From the NCBI RefSeq assembly GCF_002871935.1, contig NZ_PNHQ01000007.1, forward strand, positions 1 to 64,000: 64,000 bases of DNA, written 5' to 3'. Source of the DNA: Aerococcus viridans (GTDB taxonomy: Bacteria > Bacillota > Bacilli > Lactobacillales > Aerococcaceae). This document shows positions 54,237-63,967 of this stretch, in pieces. Below the pieces are notes generated by a model. The model saw only the letters and a list, made by a program, of their open reading frames with translations, was not told the origin of the DNA and searched no databases. The translations under genes and the position numbers were made by a program. The first letter of the stretch is position 1. Each line of letters opens with the position of its first letter.

Positions 54237-54962
54237 ATGAACATCTTGATGATTGAAGATAACGAAAGTGTTGCAGAAATGATGAGTATGTTTTTTGAAC
54301 AACAACAAGGATGGGAAGCAACCTTTATCCAAGATGGTGAAGAGGGGTGGCAACACTATTTAGCAAATGAAGAAACAATTGACATGGTCATTTTAGATTT
54401 AAATTTACCAAGTAAAGATGGTATTCAAATTTGTCGTGATATTCGTCAACAAAATCAGCAAGTACCGATTATTATGTTGACTGCTCGTGATGCAGAGAGT
54501 GAGCAGGTGCTTGGCCTAGGTCTAGGTGCAGATGATTATGTGACCAAACCATTTGATCCAATCACCTTCATGGCCCGGATGCGTGCTTTATATCGCCGTA
54601 GCCAACTAACGGAATCAACAACTGAAACGAGTGAAGGGCAGGATGCCAGTGATGAATTTGATATTCAAACAGAATATATCCGCATCAATAGCCAAAACCG
54701 AGAAGCCTTTTATAAGGATCAATTAATTCAACATTTAACGCCTAAAGAATTTGAAATTCTGCAATTATTAGCTGGTCGACCAAAACAAGTCTTTACTCGT
54801 GAGCATTTGTTAACCACTTTATGGGAAGATCCTTTTTATGGTGATGAGCGTACTGTAGATGCCCATATTAAAAAGCTTCGTCAAAAAATGGAAGCGTACG
54901 GTCCACAATTGATTCAAACGGTCTGGGGAGTAGGCTATAAATTTGATGAAACTGGTGTTTGA
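54237..54962 (+). CDS. OmpR-family response regulator
   Basis: A two-component regulator of unknown stimulus. The receiver has ED(N)E near residues 7-10, the phospho-acceptor in VILDLNLPSKDG (about D54), TAR and VTKPF. The winged-helix domain (about 150-240) has HLTPKEFEILQLLA and DERTVDAHIKKLRQK. A glutamate- and serine-rich linker joins them. AAGGAGG precedes the ATG. Its stop lies just before the kinase start. Confidence 0.9.
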   Translation: MNILMIEDNESVAEMMSMFFEQQQGWEATFIQDGEEGWQHYLANEETIDMVILDLNLPSKDGIQICRDIRQQNQQVPIIMLTARDAESEQVLGLGLGADDYVTKPFDPITFMARMRALYRRSQLTESTTETSEGQDASDEFDIQTEYIRINSQNREAFYKDQLIQHLTPKEFEILQLLAGRPKQVFTREHLLTTLWEDPFYGDERTVDAHIKKLRQKMEAYGPQLIQTVWGVGYKFDETGV

Positions 54963-54964
54963 TC

Positions 54965-56407
54965 ATGAAATTGAACTTTTTTTACCAACAGATACTGAGC
55001 TTTCTGGTAGTGATTGGTATGACAATCGCTGCTATGGGGGTAACATTGTTTTCTTTTTCAAAGGACCAGGTGCTCCTTCGTCAAGAACAACAATTGAATG
55101 ATATCGCGCATTTTATTTCCGGTCAGACCATTTCAAGTGAATTTTTAGCGACGATGGAACCTTTACTCGAGTCTTCCAATATGAAGTTATTTTACTTCAA
55201 TGCGGATAATGAACTGGTATACCCACATAACAAAGCAGCCGTTGTACCAAATGACCAACTATCAAAAGAAGAAATGACAGCTTTGGAAAATGGTCATAAT
55301 CTTGGTTTGCAAACCTTTGAAATGGGGATTACAGACAAGAATGGGGATGCGCTAGCCATCTTCATGCCACTAACGAATTCAGAGGATCAATCTTATGCGG
55401 GTTATTTAGCGATTGGGGTGCCATCTAGTCAATCAGATGCGGTGATTGACAATTTGATTCAAAATGTGGTCAAAGGGATAATGATCGCGCTCATTATTGC
55501 CGTTATCTTTTCAGTCATTATTGCCGGTTATCAAAATAAACGGATTCGCCGTATCCAAGAGGCTACGCAACAAATTGCACAAGGAGATTATTCAGTGCGT
55601 TTGGCTGTAAGTAATATTGATGAATTTGATGACTTGGCTACTGACTTCAACCAAATGGCAGTTGCGCTTGGTGAATCGGAAGTGGAAATTGACCGCCAAG
55701 AAAAAATTCGTCGCCAATTGATGATGGATGTTGCACATGAAATTCGAACACCTTTAACGACGATGATTGGTTTGCTAGAAGGACTTCGGCAGAAAGTAAT
55801 ACCAGAAGATAAGATTGATCGTAGTGTGGACTTGATGTATAAGGAAGCTAACCGGTTAAATCGTTTGGTGAACGAAAACTTGGATATTGAAAAAATTAGG
55901 GCTAATGAAATTGTATTGAATAAATCAACCTTTAATGCTGCAGAAGTGTTAAGGGATATTTCACTACAATTATCTGAAACAGCTAAAGCAAAACATACTA
56001 AATTTGAGATTGATATGGCAGATGAAGTGCCCATCTACGCTGATTATGACCGGTTCCACCAAATTATCTTTAATATCACTCAAAATGCGGTACAATTTAC
56101 TGATTATGGCGAAATATTTATGTCTTGCACCTTTCAAGATGGCGAAACTTATATTAAAATAAAGGATTCAGGCATGGGGATGACGGAAGAACAGGTTGAA
56201 AATATCTGGGAGCGATTTTATAAGGCAGATATTTCTCGAAAGAATAATGAGTTCGGAGAATCTGGCTTAGGTTTATCCATTGTCAAGCAACTGGTTGAAC
56301 TGCATCAAGCGACTATACATGTGGAAAGTGAAGCTGGTGTTGGGACAATCTTTACGTTGGTATTTTTCAACCGTGAAAAATTAGCAGAAAGAAATCAGGT
56401 CGAATAG
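54965..56407 (+). CDS. Sensor histidine kinase
   Basis: The partner kinase of the preceding regulator. Two membrane helices (about residues 8-32 and 168-188) enclose an extracellular sensor of about 135 residues. HAMP covers about 190-242, H258 sits in DVAHEIRTPLTT, and the ATPase domain has NITQNAVQFTD, DSGMGM and GLGLSIVKQL. The ATG at 54965 follows two bases after the regulator stop; a TTG at 54959 would overlap it. No clear target is linked; a VanZ gene and an rRNA methyltransferase follow. Confidence 0.9.
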   Translation: MKLNFFYQQILSFLVVIGMTIAAMGVTLFSFSKDQVLLRQEQQLNDIAHFISGQTISSEFLATMEPLLESSNMKLFYFNADNELVYPHNKAAVVPNDQLSKEEMTALENGHNLGLQTFEMGITDKNGDALAIFMPLTNSEDQSYAGYLAIGVPSSQSDAVIDNLIQNVVKGIMIALIIAVIFSVIIAGYQNKRIRRIQEATQQIAQGDYSVRLAVSNIDEFDDLATDFNQMAVALGESEVEIDRQEKIRRQLMMDVAHEIRTPLTTMIGLLEGLRQKVIPEDKIDRSVDLMYKEANRLNRLVNENLDIEKIRANEIVLNKSTFNAAEVLRDISLQLSETAKAKHTKFEIDMADEVPIYADYDRFHQIIFNITQNAVQFTDYGEIFMSCTFQDGETYIKIKDSGMGMTEEQVENIWERFYKADISRKNNEFGESGLGLSIVKQLVELHQATIHVESEAGVGTIFTLVFFNREKLAERNQVE

Positions 56408-56446
56408 TTTTAAAGCATCGACTGGTAATAAAAGGATTGAAGAAAG

Positions 56447-57094
56447 ATGTATTTTTTAGGGCCGTTACTCACATGGTTAGAAGAGGTTTCTGCAGGTAGA
56501 ATCTTAAATTTTCATTTAGTAGCGCTATCACTATTTAGCTTGGATAAAACGCTTTTGTATATGATTGCTTTATTGGTTATCCAGGCAGGAATCATTTTCT
56601 ATAAACGGATGAAGAACGCAGATTATTCGATTGACTGGCTTAGAGAAGTCATTAAATTCACCTTTGCAACCTACATGATATTGTTGGTACATTTAACAGT
56701 ATTACGTTATGATTGGCAATGGTGGCAGGCGACTTTTAATTTTGAACGGTCCCTGAGTGAATTAAATTGGGTACCACTTGTGGATACTATTAAGTTAAGA
56801 AATGGGTCTACATTTTCATATTGGTATAACTTCTTTGGAAATGTTGTTTGGTTTTTTCCCTTTGGTATGATGTTCCCTTATATTTTTCGGATGAAAGGGG
56901 CTTTCTTCATCACTTTATTTTGGGGATTATTATTTAGCGTATCAATTGAAACCATGCAATTTTATTTAGAAACAGGGGTTAGTCATATAGATGATGTCAT
57001 TTTTAATGGCGCAGGGGTCATCATTGGCTATCTCATATATGATATTTTGAAATTAAGCAACAGATACATTAAAGGGAGAAAAATAAATGGTTAA
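56447..57094 (+). CDS. VanZ-family membrane protein
   Basis: A 215-residue protein with about five hydrophobic segments. The VanZ-like part shows LNWVPLVDTIKLRNG, FFGNVVWFFPFGMMFPYIFR near residue 125 and ETGVSHIDDVIFNGAGVIIGYLIY. VanZ proteins are linked to low-level teicoplanin resistance, but most chromosomal ones have no known role. It may be part of the envelope response of the two-component system upstream. Its end overlaps the next gene by 8 bases. Confidence 0.85.
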   Translation: MYFLGPLLTWLEEVSAGRILNFHLVALSLFSLDKTLLYMIALLVIQAGIIFYKRMKNADYSIDWLREVIKFTFATYMILLVHLTVLRYDWQWWQATFNFERSLSELNWVPLVDTIKLRNGSTFSYWYNFFGNVVWFFPFGMMFPYIFRMKGAFFITLFWGLLFSVSIETMQFYLETGVSHIDDVIFNGAGVIIGYLIYDILKLSNRYIKGRKING

Positions 57095-58307
57095 AAAGAA
57101 CGCACAATTACCAAAAAAGACATTACGTAAGTGGGCAACAACCCAAGTGGAAAAAGGACAAATCCTTTTAACTGAAAAAGATTTCGTAAACCCACCACCA
57201 TTTACTGAAGGTGAATTGGTTGAAATCATTGGTATCGACCATGCATTCTTAGGATATGGCTACTTAGCCAAACAACATAAAGGTATCGGTTGGATTTTAA
57301 CAAGAGATCAAAATGCGGATACAGGATTATTAGCTGATCTTGATTTTGTACAAGAAAAATTACAAGCAGCTAAAAATCAGCGTCAAACTTTGTTAATCGA
57401 TGATATGACAACTGCCTTCCGTATTTTTAATGGTGAAGGGGATGGTATCGGTGGTTTCACAATTGATTGGTATGCAGGTTATGCCTTGATTCAATGGTAT
57501 TCTGAAGGTATTTACCGTTATAAAGCCATTATTTTGGAAGCATTAAACAATGTATATCCTGAATTAAAAGGTATTGTTGGGAAAAACCGCTTCAACTTAG
57601 ATGGTACGGGCACGAATAAGCAATCAGAAGTTTTAGCTGGTGATATTCCAGAAACATTAACTGTGCAAGAAAATGGGGTAAACTACATCGTACGACTTGA
57701 TGATGGTTGGATGACAGGAATTTTCTTAGATCAACGAAATGTTCGTAATTATATTCAAACAGAAATTGCACCAGGTAAATCATTGTTAAACCTATTCTCA
57801 TATACAGGTGCTTTTTCTGTGGCTGCAGCACTAGGTGGCGCAGCTGAAACCATGAGTGTTGATGTGGCAAAACGAAGCCTGCAACTGACAGCAGAACAGT
57901 TCCAGGCCAATGGGTTAGAGATTGGTGACCAACATAAAGTACGGGTTATGGATGTATTTAACTATTTAGATTATGCCAAAACACATGACTTACGCTTTGA
58001 CATCGTGGTACTGGACCCACCGTCATTCTCACGTACGAAGAAACATACTTTTCAAGCCAATAAAGATTACCGGAAATTAGTTGCTTCAGCGTTAGCTATC
58101 CTAAATAAGGGTGGTTACTTAGTGAGTTCAACAAATGCCGCAAACATGACAAAAGAAGACTTTATTAAACAAATCGCTGAAGGTTCTGATGATGCTAACG
58201 TAGATATCATGCCAGTAGCTGACTTTGGTTTACCAGTAGATTTCCCGGCACCAAAAGGAAATCCAGAAAGTGATTACTTAAAAGTAGAGATCTTCCAAAA
58301 ATTATAA
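57087..58307 (+). CDS. rlmI: Class I SAM-dependent rRNA methyltransferase (RlmI/RlmK family)
   Basis: This enzyme probably makes 5-methylcytosine or a similar mark in 23S rRNA. An N-terminal PUA domain (about residues 1-80, KGQILLTEKDFV) is followed by a middle domain and the Rossmann methyltransferase fold with LDQRNVRNYI, LNLFSYTGAFSVAAALGGA near residue 236 and the motif VVLDPPSFSRTKK near 309. Length 406. The start overlaps vanZ and follows AAAGGGAG. The exact base modified is not decided by sequence reading. Confidence 0.88.
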   Translation: MVKKNAQLPKKTLRKWATTQVEKGQILLTEKDFVNPPPFTEGELVEIIGIDHAFLGYGYLAKQHKGIGWILTRDQNADTGLLADLDFVQEKLQAAKNQRQTLLIDDMTTAFRIFNGEGDGIGGFTIDWYAGYALIQWYSEGIYRYKAIILEALNNVYPELKGIVGKNRFNLDGTGTNKQSEVLAGDIPETLTVQENGVNYIVRLDDGWMTGIFLDQRNVRNYIQTEIAPGKSLLNLFSYTGAFSVAAALGGAAETMSVDVAKRSLQLTAEQFQANGLEIGDQHKVRVMDVFNYLDYAKTHDLRFDIVVLDPPSFSRTKKHTFQANKDYRKLVASALAILNKGGYLVSSTNAANMTKEDFIKQIAEGSDDANVDIMPVADFGLPVDFPAPKGNPESDYLKVEIFQKL

Positions 58308-58330
58308 ATTTAGTAATATAAGTAGATAGT

Positions 58331-58367
58331 AGAGGGTTTATGGTAGTCATATCATATGCCCTCTTTC
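58331..58367 (+). terminator. Terminator after the rRNA methyltransferase gene
   Basis: AGAGGG (58331-58336) pairs with CCCTCT (58359-58364), with inner ATG/CAT pairs, followed by TTTCT. Confidence 0.6.
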
Positions 58368-58489
58368 TATAACGAATAGTGAATAGATCATGCTTTTATT
58401 TTCTTGACTGAGTAAGCTATGATTAAACGTGACAAAGAGAAAAGATGCATAAATTTGGGTAAATTAAAAGGAAAGTATGGTGTTGTGTA

Positions 58490-59191
58490 ATGGCCTATAT
58501 TCATTTAAAGGATGTTGTAAAACAATATGGGACAGGGAATACGGCGATTTTAGCCAATGACCATGTGAATTTAGAAATTGAAGAAGGCGAATTTGTGGTG
58601 ATTTTGGGACCATCTGGAGCCGGAAAATCAACCTTATTAAACATTTTAGGTGGTATGGATGCAGTAACTTCAGGTGAGGTGTTAGTAGCAGGAAAAAATA
58701 TTGCTGCATACAATGAAGAAGGCTTAACAGACTATCGGCGTGATGAGGTGGGATTTATTTTCCAAAATTATAACTTAATTCCTAATTTAACGGCCATTGA
58801 AAATGTGGAAGTATCAGAAGAAATTTCAGATAATTCACTTGCAGCTAAGGAGGCCTTACAAGGGGTAGGGTTATACCATCGTAAAGACAATTTCCCATCA
58901 CAATTATCGGGCGGAGAGCAACAACGCGTATCTATCGCTCGGGCAATTGCAAAAAACCCCAAGTTACTCCTTTGTGATGAACCAACTGGTGCCTTAGATT
59001 ATGAAACCGGGAAAAAGGTTTTAGGCTTTCTACAAGACTTAACCAATGAACAGGGGACAACAGTTGTTGTCATTACCCATAACCAAGCGATTGCACCGAT
59101 GGCTGACCGTGTCATCAAAATCAATGACGGAGCTGTTTCATCGCAAACATTAAATGCGCAACCAGTGCCAATTCAAGATATTGAATGGTAG
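58490..59191 (+). CDS. ABC transporter ATP-binding protein (LolD/MacB-like)
   Basis: The ATPase partner of the large permease next door. Walker [10 protein letters not shown] is near residue 39, the Q loop [10 protein letters not shown] near 89, the signature [19 protein letters not shown] near 138, and Walker [17 protein letters not shown] near 158, then ITHNQAI. This class (FtsE/LolD/MacB) drives mechanical change in FtsX-type permeases rather than classic uptake. Length 233. The permease follows 10 bp downstream. Confidence 0.92.
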   Translation: MAYIHLKDVVKQYGTGNTAILANDHVNLEIEEGEFVVILGPSGAGKSTLLNILGGMDAVTSGEVLVAGKNIAAYNEEGLTDYRRDEVGFIFQNYNLIPNLTAIENVEVSEEISDNSLAAKEALQGVGLYHRKDNFPSQLSGGEQQRVSIARAIAKNPKLLLCDEPTGALDYETGKKVLGFLQDLTNEQGTTVVVITHNQAIAPMADRVIKINDGAVSSQTLNAQPVPIQDIEW

Positions 59192-59201
59192 GAGGTAGTG
59201 G

Positions 59202-62045
59202 ATGAAAAATAAAAAAATATGGTTGGATGGTTTTCGTGAGATTAAACATACGCTTGGACGATTTTTAGCGCTTCTATTGATTATTGCGCTAGGCACAGGG
59301 TTCTTTGTGGGCATTCGAGCTGCTGCGCCTGATATGATTGCAATTGCTGATAAGTACTTTAACCAAACCAACTTAGAAGATATGTCTATTCAATCCACAA
59401 TGGGTTTGAATGAAGATGACCTAGCTTTATTAGAGGATGTTCAAGATATTGAATATATACCATATGCCTATGTTGATCGGCAAATAGCAGTCAGTGACGA
59501 CTTGGTACGTTTCTATCCAAATTTCAATGATATGACGGATATCAACCAATTTGATGTACAAGAGGGACGACTACCGAAAGTAAACGATGAGATAGCGATT
59601 GACCTACAATTGGTAAAAGGTAATCCGGATGCCTATCAGATTGGCCAAGAAGTAACAATGTCTGATTTAGGTGTGGATAGTGATCAAGAAACAGACGAGT
59701 TACCACAATTATCAGGAGACCAGTTCACAATTGTTGGTTACGTCAATACGCCGCTTCAAATCTCCAATATTAGTCGTGGCGCTTCTGCGATCGGAGATGG
59801 GCAATTAAACGGTTTTGCAGTTGTAGCGCCTAATGCCATTACAGGTGATACTTACACCAATATCGCTATTGATGCGACTGCAGTTGATGACTTAGAAGCG
59901 TATTCAGATGAATATGACCAAGTCATTGCAGATAAACAAGCTGAAATAGAGGATATTTTTGTTGACCGGCCAAGGGAAATTTATCAAGAAAAAGTAACAG
60001 AAGCTGAATCAGAAATTGCCTCTGGACAAGAAGAAATTGCTTCCGCTAGGTCAGCATTAACTTCTGGTGAAAATGAATTAAAGCAAGCACAATCAGAAAT
60101 TGATGCAGGTCAAGATGACTTGGACCAACAACAAAGTCTAGTTGAAGCGCAATTACCAGAAGGCGTATCCTTAGAACAAGCGGGTATGTCTAGTGTGGCC
60201 GCTCAGTTAGAAGCTGGCCAATCCAGTCTAGATGCTGCCCAAAGTGAACTTAACCAAGCTAGAAGTGACTATGAAAGTGAAAGCCAAGCAGCAGAAACGT
60301 CTCTATCTAGCGCTGAATCTCATATCTCTGATGCTGAATCAACAGTAGCCGATTTGAGTGAGCCTACTTATTCAATCAATGACCGTTCTAGCGTGTCAGG
60401 ATATACAGCTTGGGAGAATAATGCAGACAACATGGCAACAATTGGCCAAGCATTTCCTATTATTTTCTTCCTGATTGCAGCCCTAGTATCCTTCACCAAT
60501 ATGCAAAGAATGGTGACCGAGCAACGCGTACAAATCGGTACATATAAAGCTTTAGGTTATAGTTCACGTACAATTCAAACTAAATATCTTATGTATGCAG
60601 GTTCAGCGGCTATTTTAGGGATGGTTATTGGGATTGCTATTGGTAACTACTTGTTCCCTAATATTATCGTATCAGCCTTTGCCGAGACGGTCGCCTTACC
60701 GGGCATTATTTATACATGGCAATTTGTAGATATTTCGTTTGCAGTAGGTATATCCTTATTCACAACTGTTGTACCGGCTTGGTTAACAACTAGGACTACC
60801 CTAAATGAGAAAACGGCCCGACTATTACAACCAGCAACAGGTAAGAATGGTCAGCATATTTTTCTTGAAAGATTTAAAGGCTTCTGGTCCCGTTTAAGCT
60901 TCCAAAGCAAAATTACTTGGCGGAATATCTTCCTCTATAAGGGGCGTAATTTAATGACGATTATTGGTGTCGCTGGCTGTGCCATGTTGATTGTGACTGG
61001 ATTTGGTTTATCTGACTCTATTTCTGGTTTACCAGATGAGCAATTCAACCAGGTGAAAATGTATGATGGTAGCATCTCATTAAATATGGATGCTAACCAA
61101 GAAGACCGGGACCAAGTGATAAGTGACTTAACCGATAATGATAACGTTGAAGATGTCTTACCTTTAACCCAAAATATCTTGATGACAGATGATGAAACAA
61201 TTACCCAACAAATCGTGAGTGTCATGGCATTCAAATCTGACAGTCAGTACCGTGATTATTTCCAAATGCAAGAGCTAGATACAGAAAATCAACTGTCTCT
61301 TTCAGAAGATGGTATCCTAATTACCGCTAAATTAGCCTCCTTACTTGGCGTACAAGCAGAGGACACTGTGACATTAATTGATACTAATAATGATCCTTAT
61401 ACATTTTCTGTAAAAGGGGTCATCACCAACTATCTAGGTCATGAAATATACATGACAGACACTTACTATCAAACAGTATTTAGTGAAGAAAGTGAAAACA
61501 ATACAGCGCTGGTCCAATTTGAGAATAATCTATCCACAACAGACCAAACGCAAATCATGGATCAAGTAAAAGGCGAAACCGGTGTGATTGGCACTAGCTT
61601 GAATGCAAGTCAAATTAGTGATTTTAAAGATACCTTGTCAGCACTTGACTTAGTGACAGTCGTCTTAATCATTTCTGCAGGAGGATTAGCATTTATTGTT
61701 CTATATTCATTAACGAATATTAATGTATCTGAGCGAATGCATGAGCTGGCGACGATTAAAGTACTGGGCTTTAGGTCGGTTGAAGTGAGTATGTATGTCT
61801 ACCGAGAAACCTTAATCTTAACCGTGATTGGGATTATTATTGGGGACATTTTAGGATATAATCTCCTAAGCTACATTTTAAATACGGTAGCCATTGACCA
61901 AGTATTCTTCCCGATAGTCATCTTATGGCAATCTTACCTATATGCAAGTTTAATTACTTTAGCTTTTTCAATTGTGGTGATGATCTTTATGCACTACAAA
62001 CTGAAGAAAGTAGAAATGGTTTCAGCCTTAAAAGAAGAGGATTAA
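59202..62045 (+). CDS. FtsX-family ABC transporter permease with extracellular coiled coil
   Basis: A 947-residue permease. A first membrane helix (about residues 18-38) is followed by a large outer domain. Residues about 260-390 form a serine-, alanine- and glutamate-rich heptad stretch (ASGQEEIASARSAL, AGQSSLDAAQSELNQ) that should be a coiled coil. Three helices of the first FtsX domain follow (about 415-530, with RVQIGTYKALGYSSRTI). A second outer domain comes next, and the last FtsX domain carries ERMHELATIKVLGFRSVEVSMYVYRETL. Such transporters export lipids or peptides or remodel the cell wall; the substrate here is unknown. GGAGG precedes the ATG. Confidence 0.92.
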   Translation: MKNKKIWLDGFREIKHTLGRFLALLLIIALGTGFFVGIRAAAPDMIAIADKYFNQTNLEDMSIQSTMGLNEDDLALLEDVQDIEYIPYAYVDRQIAVSDDLVRFYPNFNDMTDINQFDVQEGRLPKVNDEIAIDLQLVKGNPDAYQIGQEVTMSDLGVDSDQETDELPQLSGDQFTIVGYVNTPLQISNISRGASAIGDGQLNGFAVVAPNAITGDTYTNIAIDATAVDDLEAYSDEYDQVIADKQAEIEDIFVDRPREIYQEKVTEAESEIASGQEEIASARSALTSGENELKQAQSEIDAGQDDLDQQQSLVEAQLPEGVSLEQAGMSSVAAQLEAGQSSLDAAQSELNQARSDYESESQAAETSLSSAESHISDAESTVADLSEPTYSINDRSSVSGYTAWENNADNMATIGQAFPIIFFLIAALVSFTNMQRMVTEQRVQIGTYKALGYSSRTIQTKYLMYAGSAAILGMVIGIAIGNYLFPNIIVSAFAETVALPGIIYTWQFVDISFAVGISLFTTVVPAWLTTRTTLNEKTARLLQPATGKNGQHIFLERFKGFWSRLSFQSKITWRNIFLYKGRNLMTIIGVAGCAMLIVTGFGLSDSISGLPDEQFNQVKMYDGSISLNMDANQEDRDQVISDLTDNDNVEDVLPLTQNILMTDDETITQQIVSVMAFKSDSQYRDYFQMQELDTENQLSLSEDGILITAKLASLLGVQAEDTVTLIDTNNDPYTFSVKGVITNYLGHEIYMTDTYYQTVFSEESENNTALVQFENNLSTTDQTQIMDQVKGETGVIGTSLNASQISDFKDTLSALDLVTVVLIISAGGLAFIVLYSLTNINVSERMHELATIKVLGFRSVEVSMYVYRETLILTVIGIIIGDILGYNLLSYILNTVAIDQVFFPIVILWQSYLYASLITLAFSIVVMIFMHYKLKKVEMVSALKEED

Positions 62046-62060
62046 TCTATACAACTTTGG

Positions 62061-62095
62061 CGGTGTGGCATTTTGGTCACACCGTTATTTTTTCT
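62061..62095 (+). terminator. Terminator of the ABC transporter genes
   Basis: CGGTGTGG (62061-62068) pairs with TCACACCG (62077-62084) with one G-T pair, followed by an imperfect T run. Confidence 0.75.
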
Positions 62096-62235
62096 TTGAT
62101 ATGTAGATTAACTTGAGGGTAGGTGTAGCAATCGCTCGATGAATTATATGAAGAGATAGGGGTATTAATGAAATCGTCCGTTCAAGTAATACGTTCTCAA
62201 TAAGAAAATGATAGGAAAAGCTTTCTTGGCAATAT

Positions 62236-62264
62236 TTGACAGGTCTTAATAAAGATTATAAAAT
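62236..62264 (+). promoter_or_regulatory. Promoter of the 62307 gene
   Basis: A perfect -35 TTGACA (62236-62241) and a -10 TAAAAT (62259-62264) are 17 bp apart. The start codon is 43 bp downstream. Confidence 0.75.
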
Positions 62265-62306
62265 GGGTGGGACTGATAGCTGTATTTAGATATTTGGGAG
62301 ATAATA

Positions 62307-62543
62307 ATGTTGATGAATAGGGTAGCAATTGTTGTTGAACCAGTGACAAAAGACCAGTCTGGCGAAATTCGTGTTTTAGTGGATCAAATGGTCTATAAGG
62401 CAAAAAGTGCAATTCCTGATGGCGAATTCGTTCAAAATGAATTGGTTAAGATTTGCCGCATTGAAGACGACATCGCATACTGTCAGCGTGGTATGCTAGA
62501 TAATCAGTATGATCAAGATATTAATGTTTCTTTAGGTAGTTAA
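62307..62543 (+). CDS. Small protein, possible NfeD-like OB fold
   Basis: A 78-residue soluble protein. The string GEIRVLVDQMVYKAKSAIPDGEFVQNELVKICRIEDDIAYCQ has the spacing of the small C-terminal OB domain of NfeD proteins, but no membrane part is present and the match is only by eye. A good promoter (62236) and a GGGAG ribosome site before the ATG support expression. It is closed by a terminator, so it is a single-gene unit. Its role is unknown. Confidence 0.65.
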   Translation: MLMNRVAIVVEPVTKDQSGEIRVLVDQMVYKAKSAIPDGEFVQNELVKICRIEDDIAYCQRGMLDNQYDQDINVSLGS

Positions 62544-62565
62544 ACTTTTTAATATGATTTTATAT

Positions 62566-62605
62566 GAAGCAGTTTTTCCGTTATAGGAGATCTGCTTCTT
62601 TTTTT
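62566..62605 (+). terminator. Terminator of the 62307 gene
   Basis: GAAGCAG (62566-62572) pairs with CTGCTTC (62592-62598), followed by seven T residues. Confidence 0.85.
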
Positions 62606-62705
62606 AGGCGAAATATCAAACCTTGTTAATGAATGTCAGTGAAATACTAGTTGAAGAGGTATCGAATGAAGTTGTAGCAGGAGGTGATGACCCATATAAA
62701 AAATG

Positions 62706-62748
62706 AAAGATGGCTCTCTCTATTAAACGAGAAACTGCCATCTTTTTT
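62706..62748. terminator. Terminator between convergent genes, possibly bidirectional
   Basis: AAAGATGGC (62706-62714) pairs with GCCATCTTT (62737-62745), with inner TCTC/GAGA. T runs flank it on the plus strand, and A runs on the left side give T on the minus strand. A 25-codon frame at about 62632-62709 has no ribosome site; otherwise the interval holds nothing. Confidence 0.7.
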
Positions 62749-62785
62749 GCTATGTATGATTTAAAAATGTAATAGTCATTTAATG

Positions 62786-63715
62786 TTATGCTAAACCTAA
62801 GATATTGATTAATAAAGGGATAGTGGCAACTGAAGCTAAGGTTGATAAGAAGACATAATTAGTTGAGAATGTAATGTCTCCTTTGTATAGTAAGGCATAT
62901 GAAGTGGCAACTGCTGGACCGGGTGTTGAAATCGTCACAATCAAGGTAGAAAGAATCAATTCATTACTGATAAAATGACGGAATATCAGAAAAATAATTA
63001 TTGGTAAAGCAATCATTTTAATGGCCATTAACAAGTATACACGACCATCCGTAAAAGCATGTTGGATATTGGAATGGGCAATTGCCATCCCAATAACCAT
63101 CATGGCTAAAGGTGTTGTTGCAGCGCCGACCATAGCCATCGTTTCTTCAAGGATAGATGGCAACTGCCAACCCATTAGGAAGAAGATTAAAGCAGCTAAT
63201 CCTGCTAAAAATCCTGGTGAAAGGAAAAGTTTTTTCGCTAATTGACCTGGATTTAAATCAGTATCATTACCGCGGCTCATCGCCCAAACCCCAAAGCTAT
63301 AGATAAAAAGATTCGTAGGGATATTCACTAAAGATGCATAGAACATAGCGCCAGGCCCGTATAATGCGAGAATTAAAGGAAGCCCCATGAAACCGTTATT
63401 TTGAAAAACAGTAAGAAACTGGACAGTGCCAATCATGCTTTTGGGTGCCTTTAATAGTTTGGGAACAAAGAAAGACGAAACAATAAAAATAAACCAAGTG
63501 GTAAAAGCGATAATGAGAAAGTTGATAGCATCGCCTTTTGTACCTAAATCACCGGATGAGTTGATAGTAGATAAGATTAAAGCGGGTGCTGTAACTACAG
63601 TAATCATTTGCGCCATGTCACTTTGAATGTGGTCACTGAATATTTGTTGTCGTTCAGCAACAAATCCAATAAACATAATCATCACCAAAATCATCATTTG
63701 AATGATAGATGTCAT
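62786..63715 (-). CDS. AEC-family (auxin efflux carrier type) permease
   Basis: A membrane transporter of about 309 residues with ten hydrophobic segments in two halves of five, for example MILVMIMFIGFVAE, FQNNGFMGLPLILALYG and VTISTPGPAVATSYALLY. Bacterial members such as MleP carry malate or other organic acids. The ATG at 63715 follows GGAGTGAAG on the minus strand; the ATG at 63754 would add a charged leader with no family match. It is divergent from the gene at 63968, with a cre-like site between them. The substrate is unknown. Confidence 0.88.
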   Translation of the reverse strand: MTSIIQMMILVMIMFIGFVAERQQIFSDHIQSDMAQMITVVTAPALILSTINSSGDLGTKGDAINFLIIAFTTWFIFIVSSFFVPKLLKAPKSMIGTVQFLTVFQNNGFMGLPLILALYGPGAMFYASLVNIPTNLFIYSFGVWAMSRGNDTDLNPGQLAKKLFLSPGFLAGLAALIFFLMGWQLPSILEETMAMVGAATTPLAMMVIGMAIAHSNIQHAFTDGRVYLLMAIKMIALPIIIFLIFRHFISNELILSTLIVTISTPGPAVATSYALLYKGDITFSTNYVFLSTLASVATIPLLINILGLA

Positions 63716-63826
63716 AACTTCACTCCTCCATTTGTATTCACCTAAGTATAGCAAAGCTTTTATACATGTTTTCTAAATAGCATCGAAAATATATAAATGA
63801 GTAAAAAGAAGCAAAAAAAGGATTGA

Positions 63827-63840
63827 TAAAAGCGGTTACA
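63827..63840. promoter_or_regulatory. Candidate cre site in a divergent intergenic region
   Basis: TAAAAGCGGTTACA fits 12 of 14 positions of TGWAARCGYTWNCW. It lies about 110 bp from the AEC start and about 130 bp from the 63968 start. The same interval has a perfect 14-bp palindrome AATAAAGCTTTATT (about 63895-63908). Confidence 0.45.
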
Positions 63841-63930
63841 GTCAATTTAGGGGGTATTTTTGATAGATTTAAAATTAAATGATAAAATGATTAAAATAAA
63901 GCTTTATTATTAGAATTTAATTTGGTATAT

Positions 63931-63936
63931 TATAAT
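63931..63936 (+). promoter_or_regulatory. Probable -10 box of the final gene
   Basis: A consensus TATAAT lies 32 bp before the ATG at 63968. The -35 is not convincing. Confidence 0.4.
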
Positions 63937-63967
63937 CAACTCAGAAAAACGAAAGGAGCGAGGTACC

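Noticed and set aside
62632..62709. 25-codon peptide before the convergent terminator
   Set aside because: It begins with ATG and has an acidic, protein-like sequence, but there is no ribosome site and no promoter, so I do not call it.
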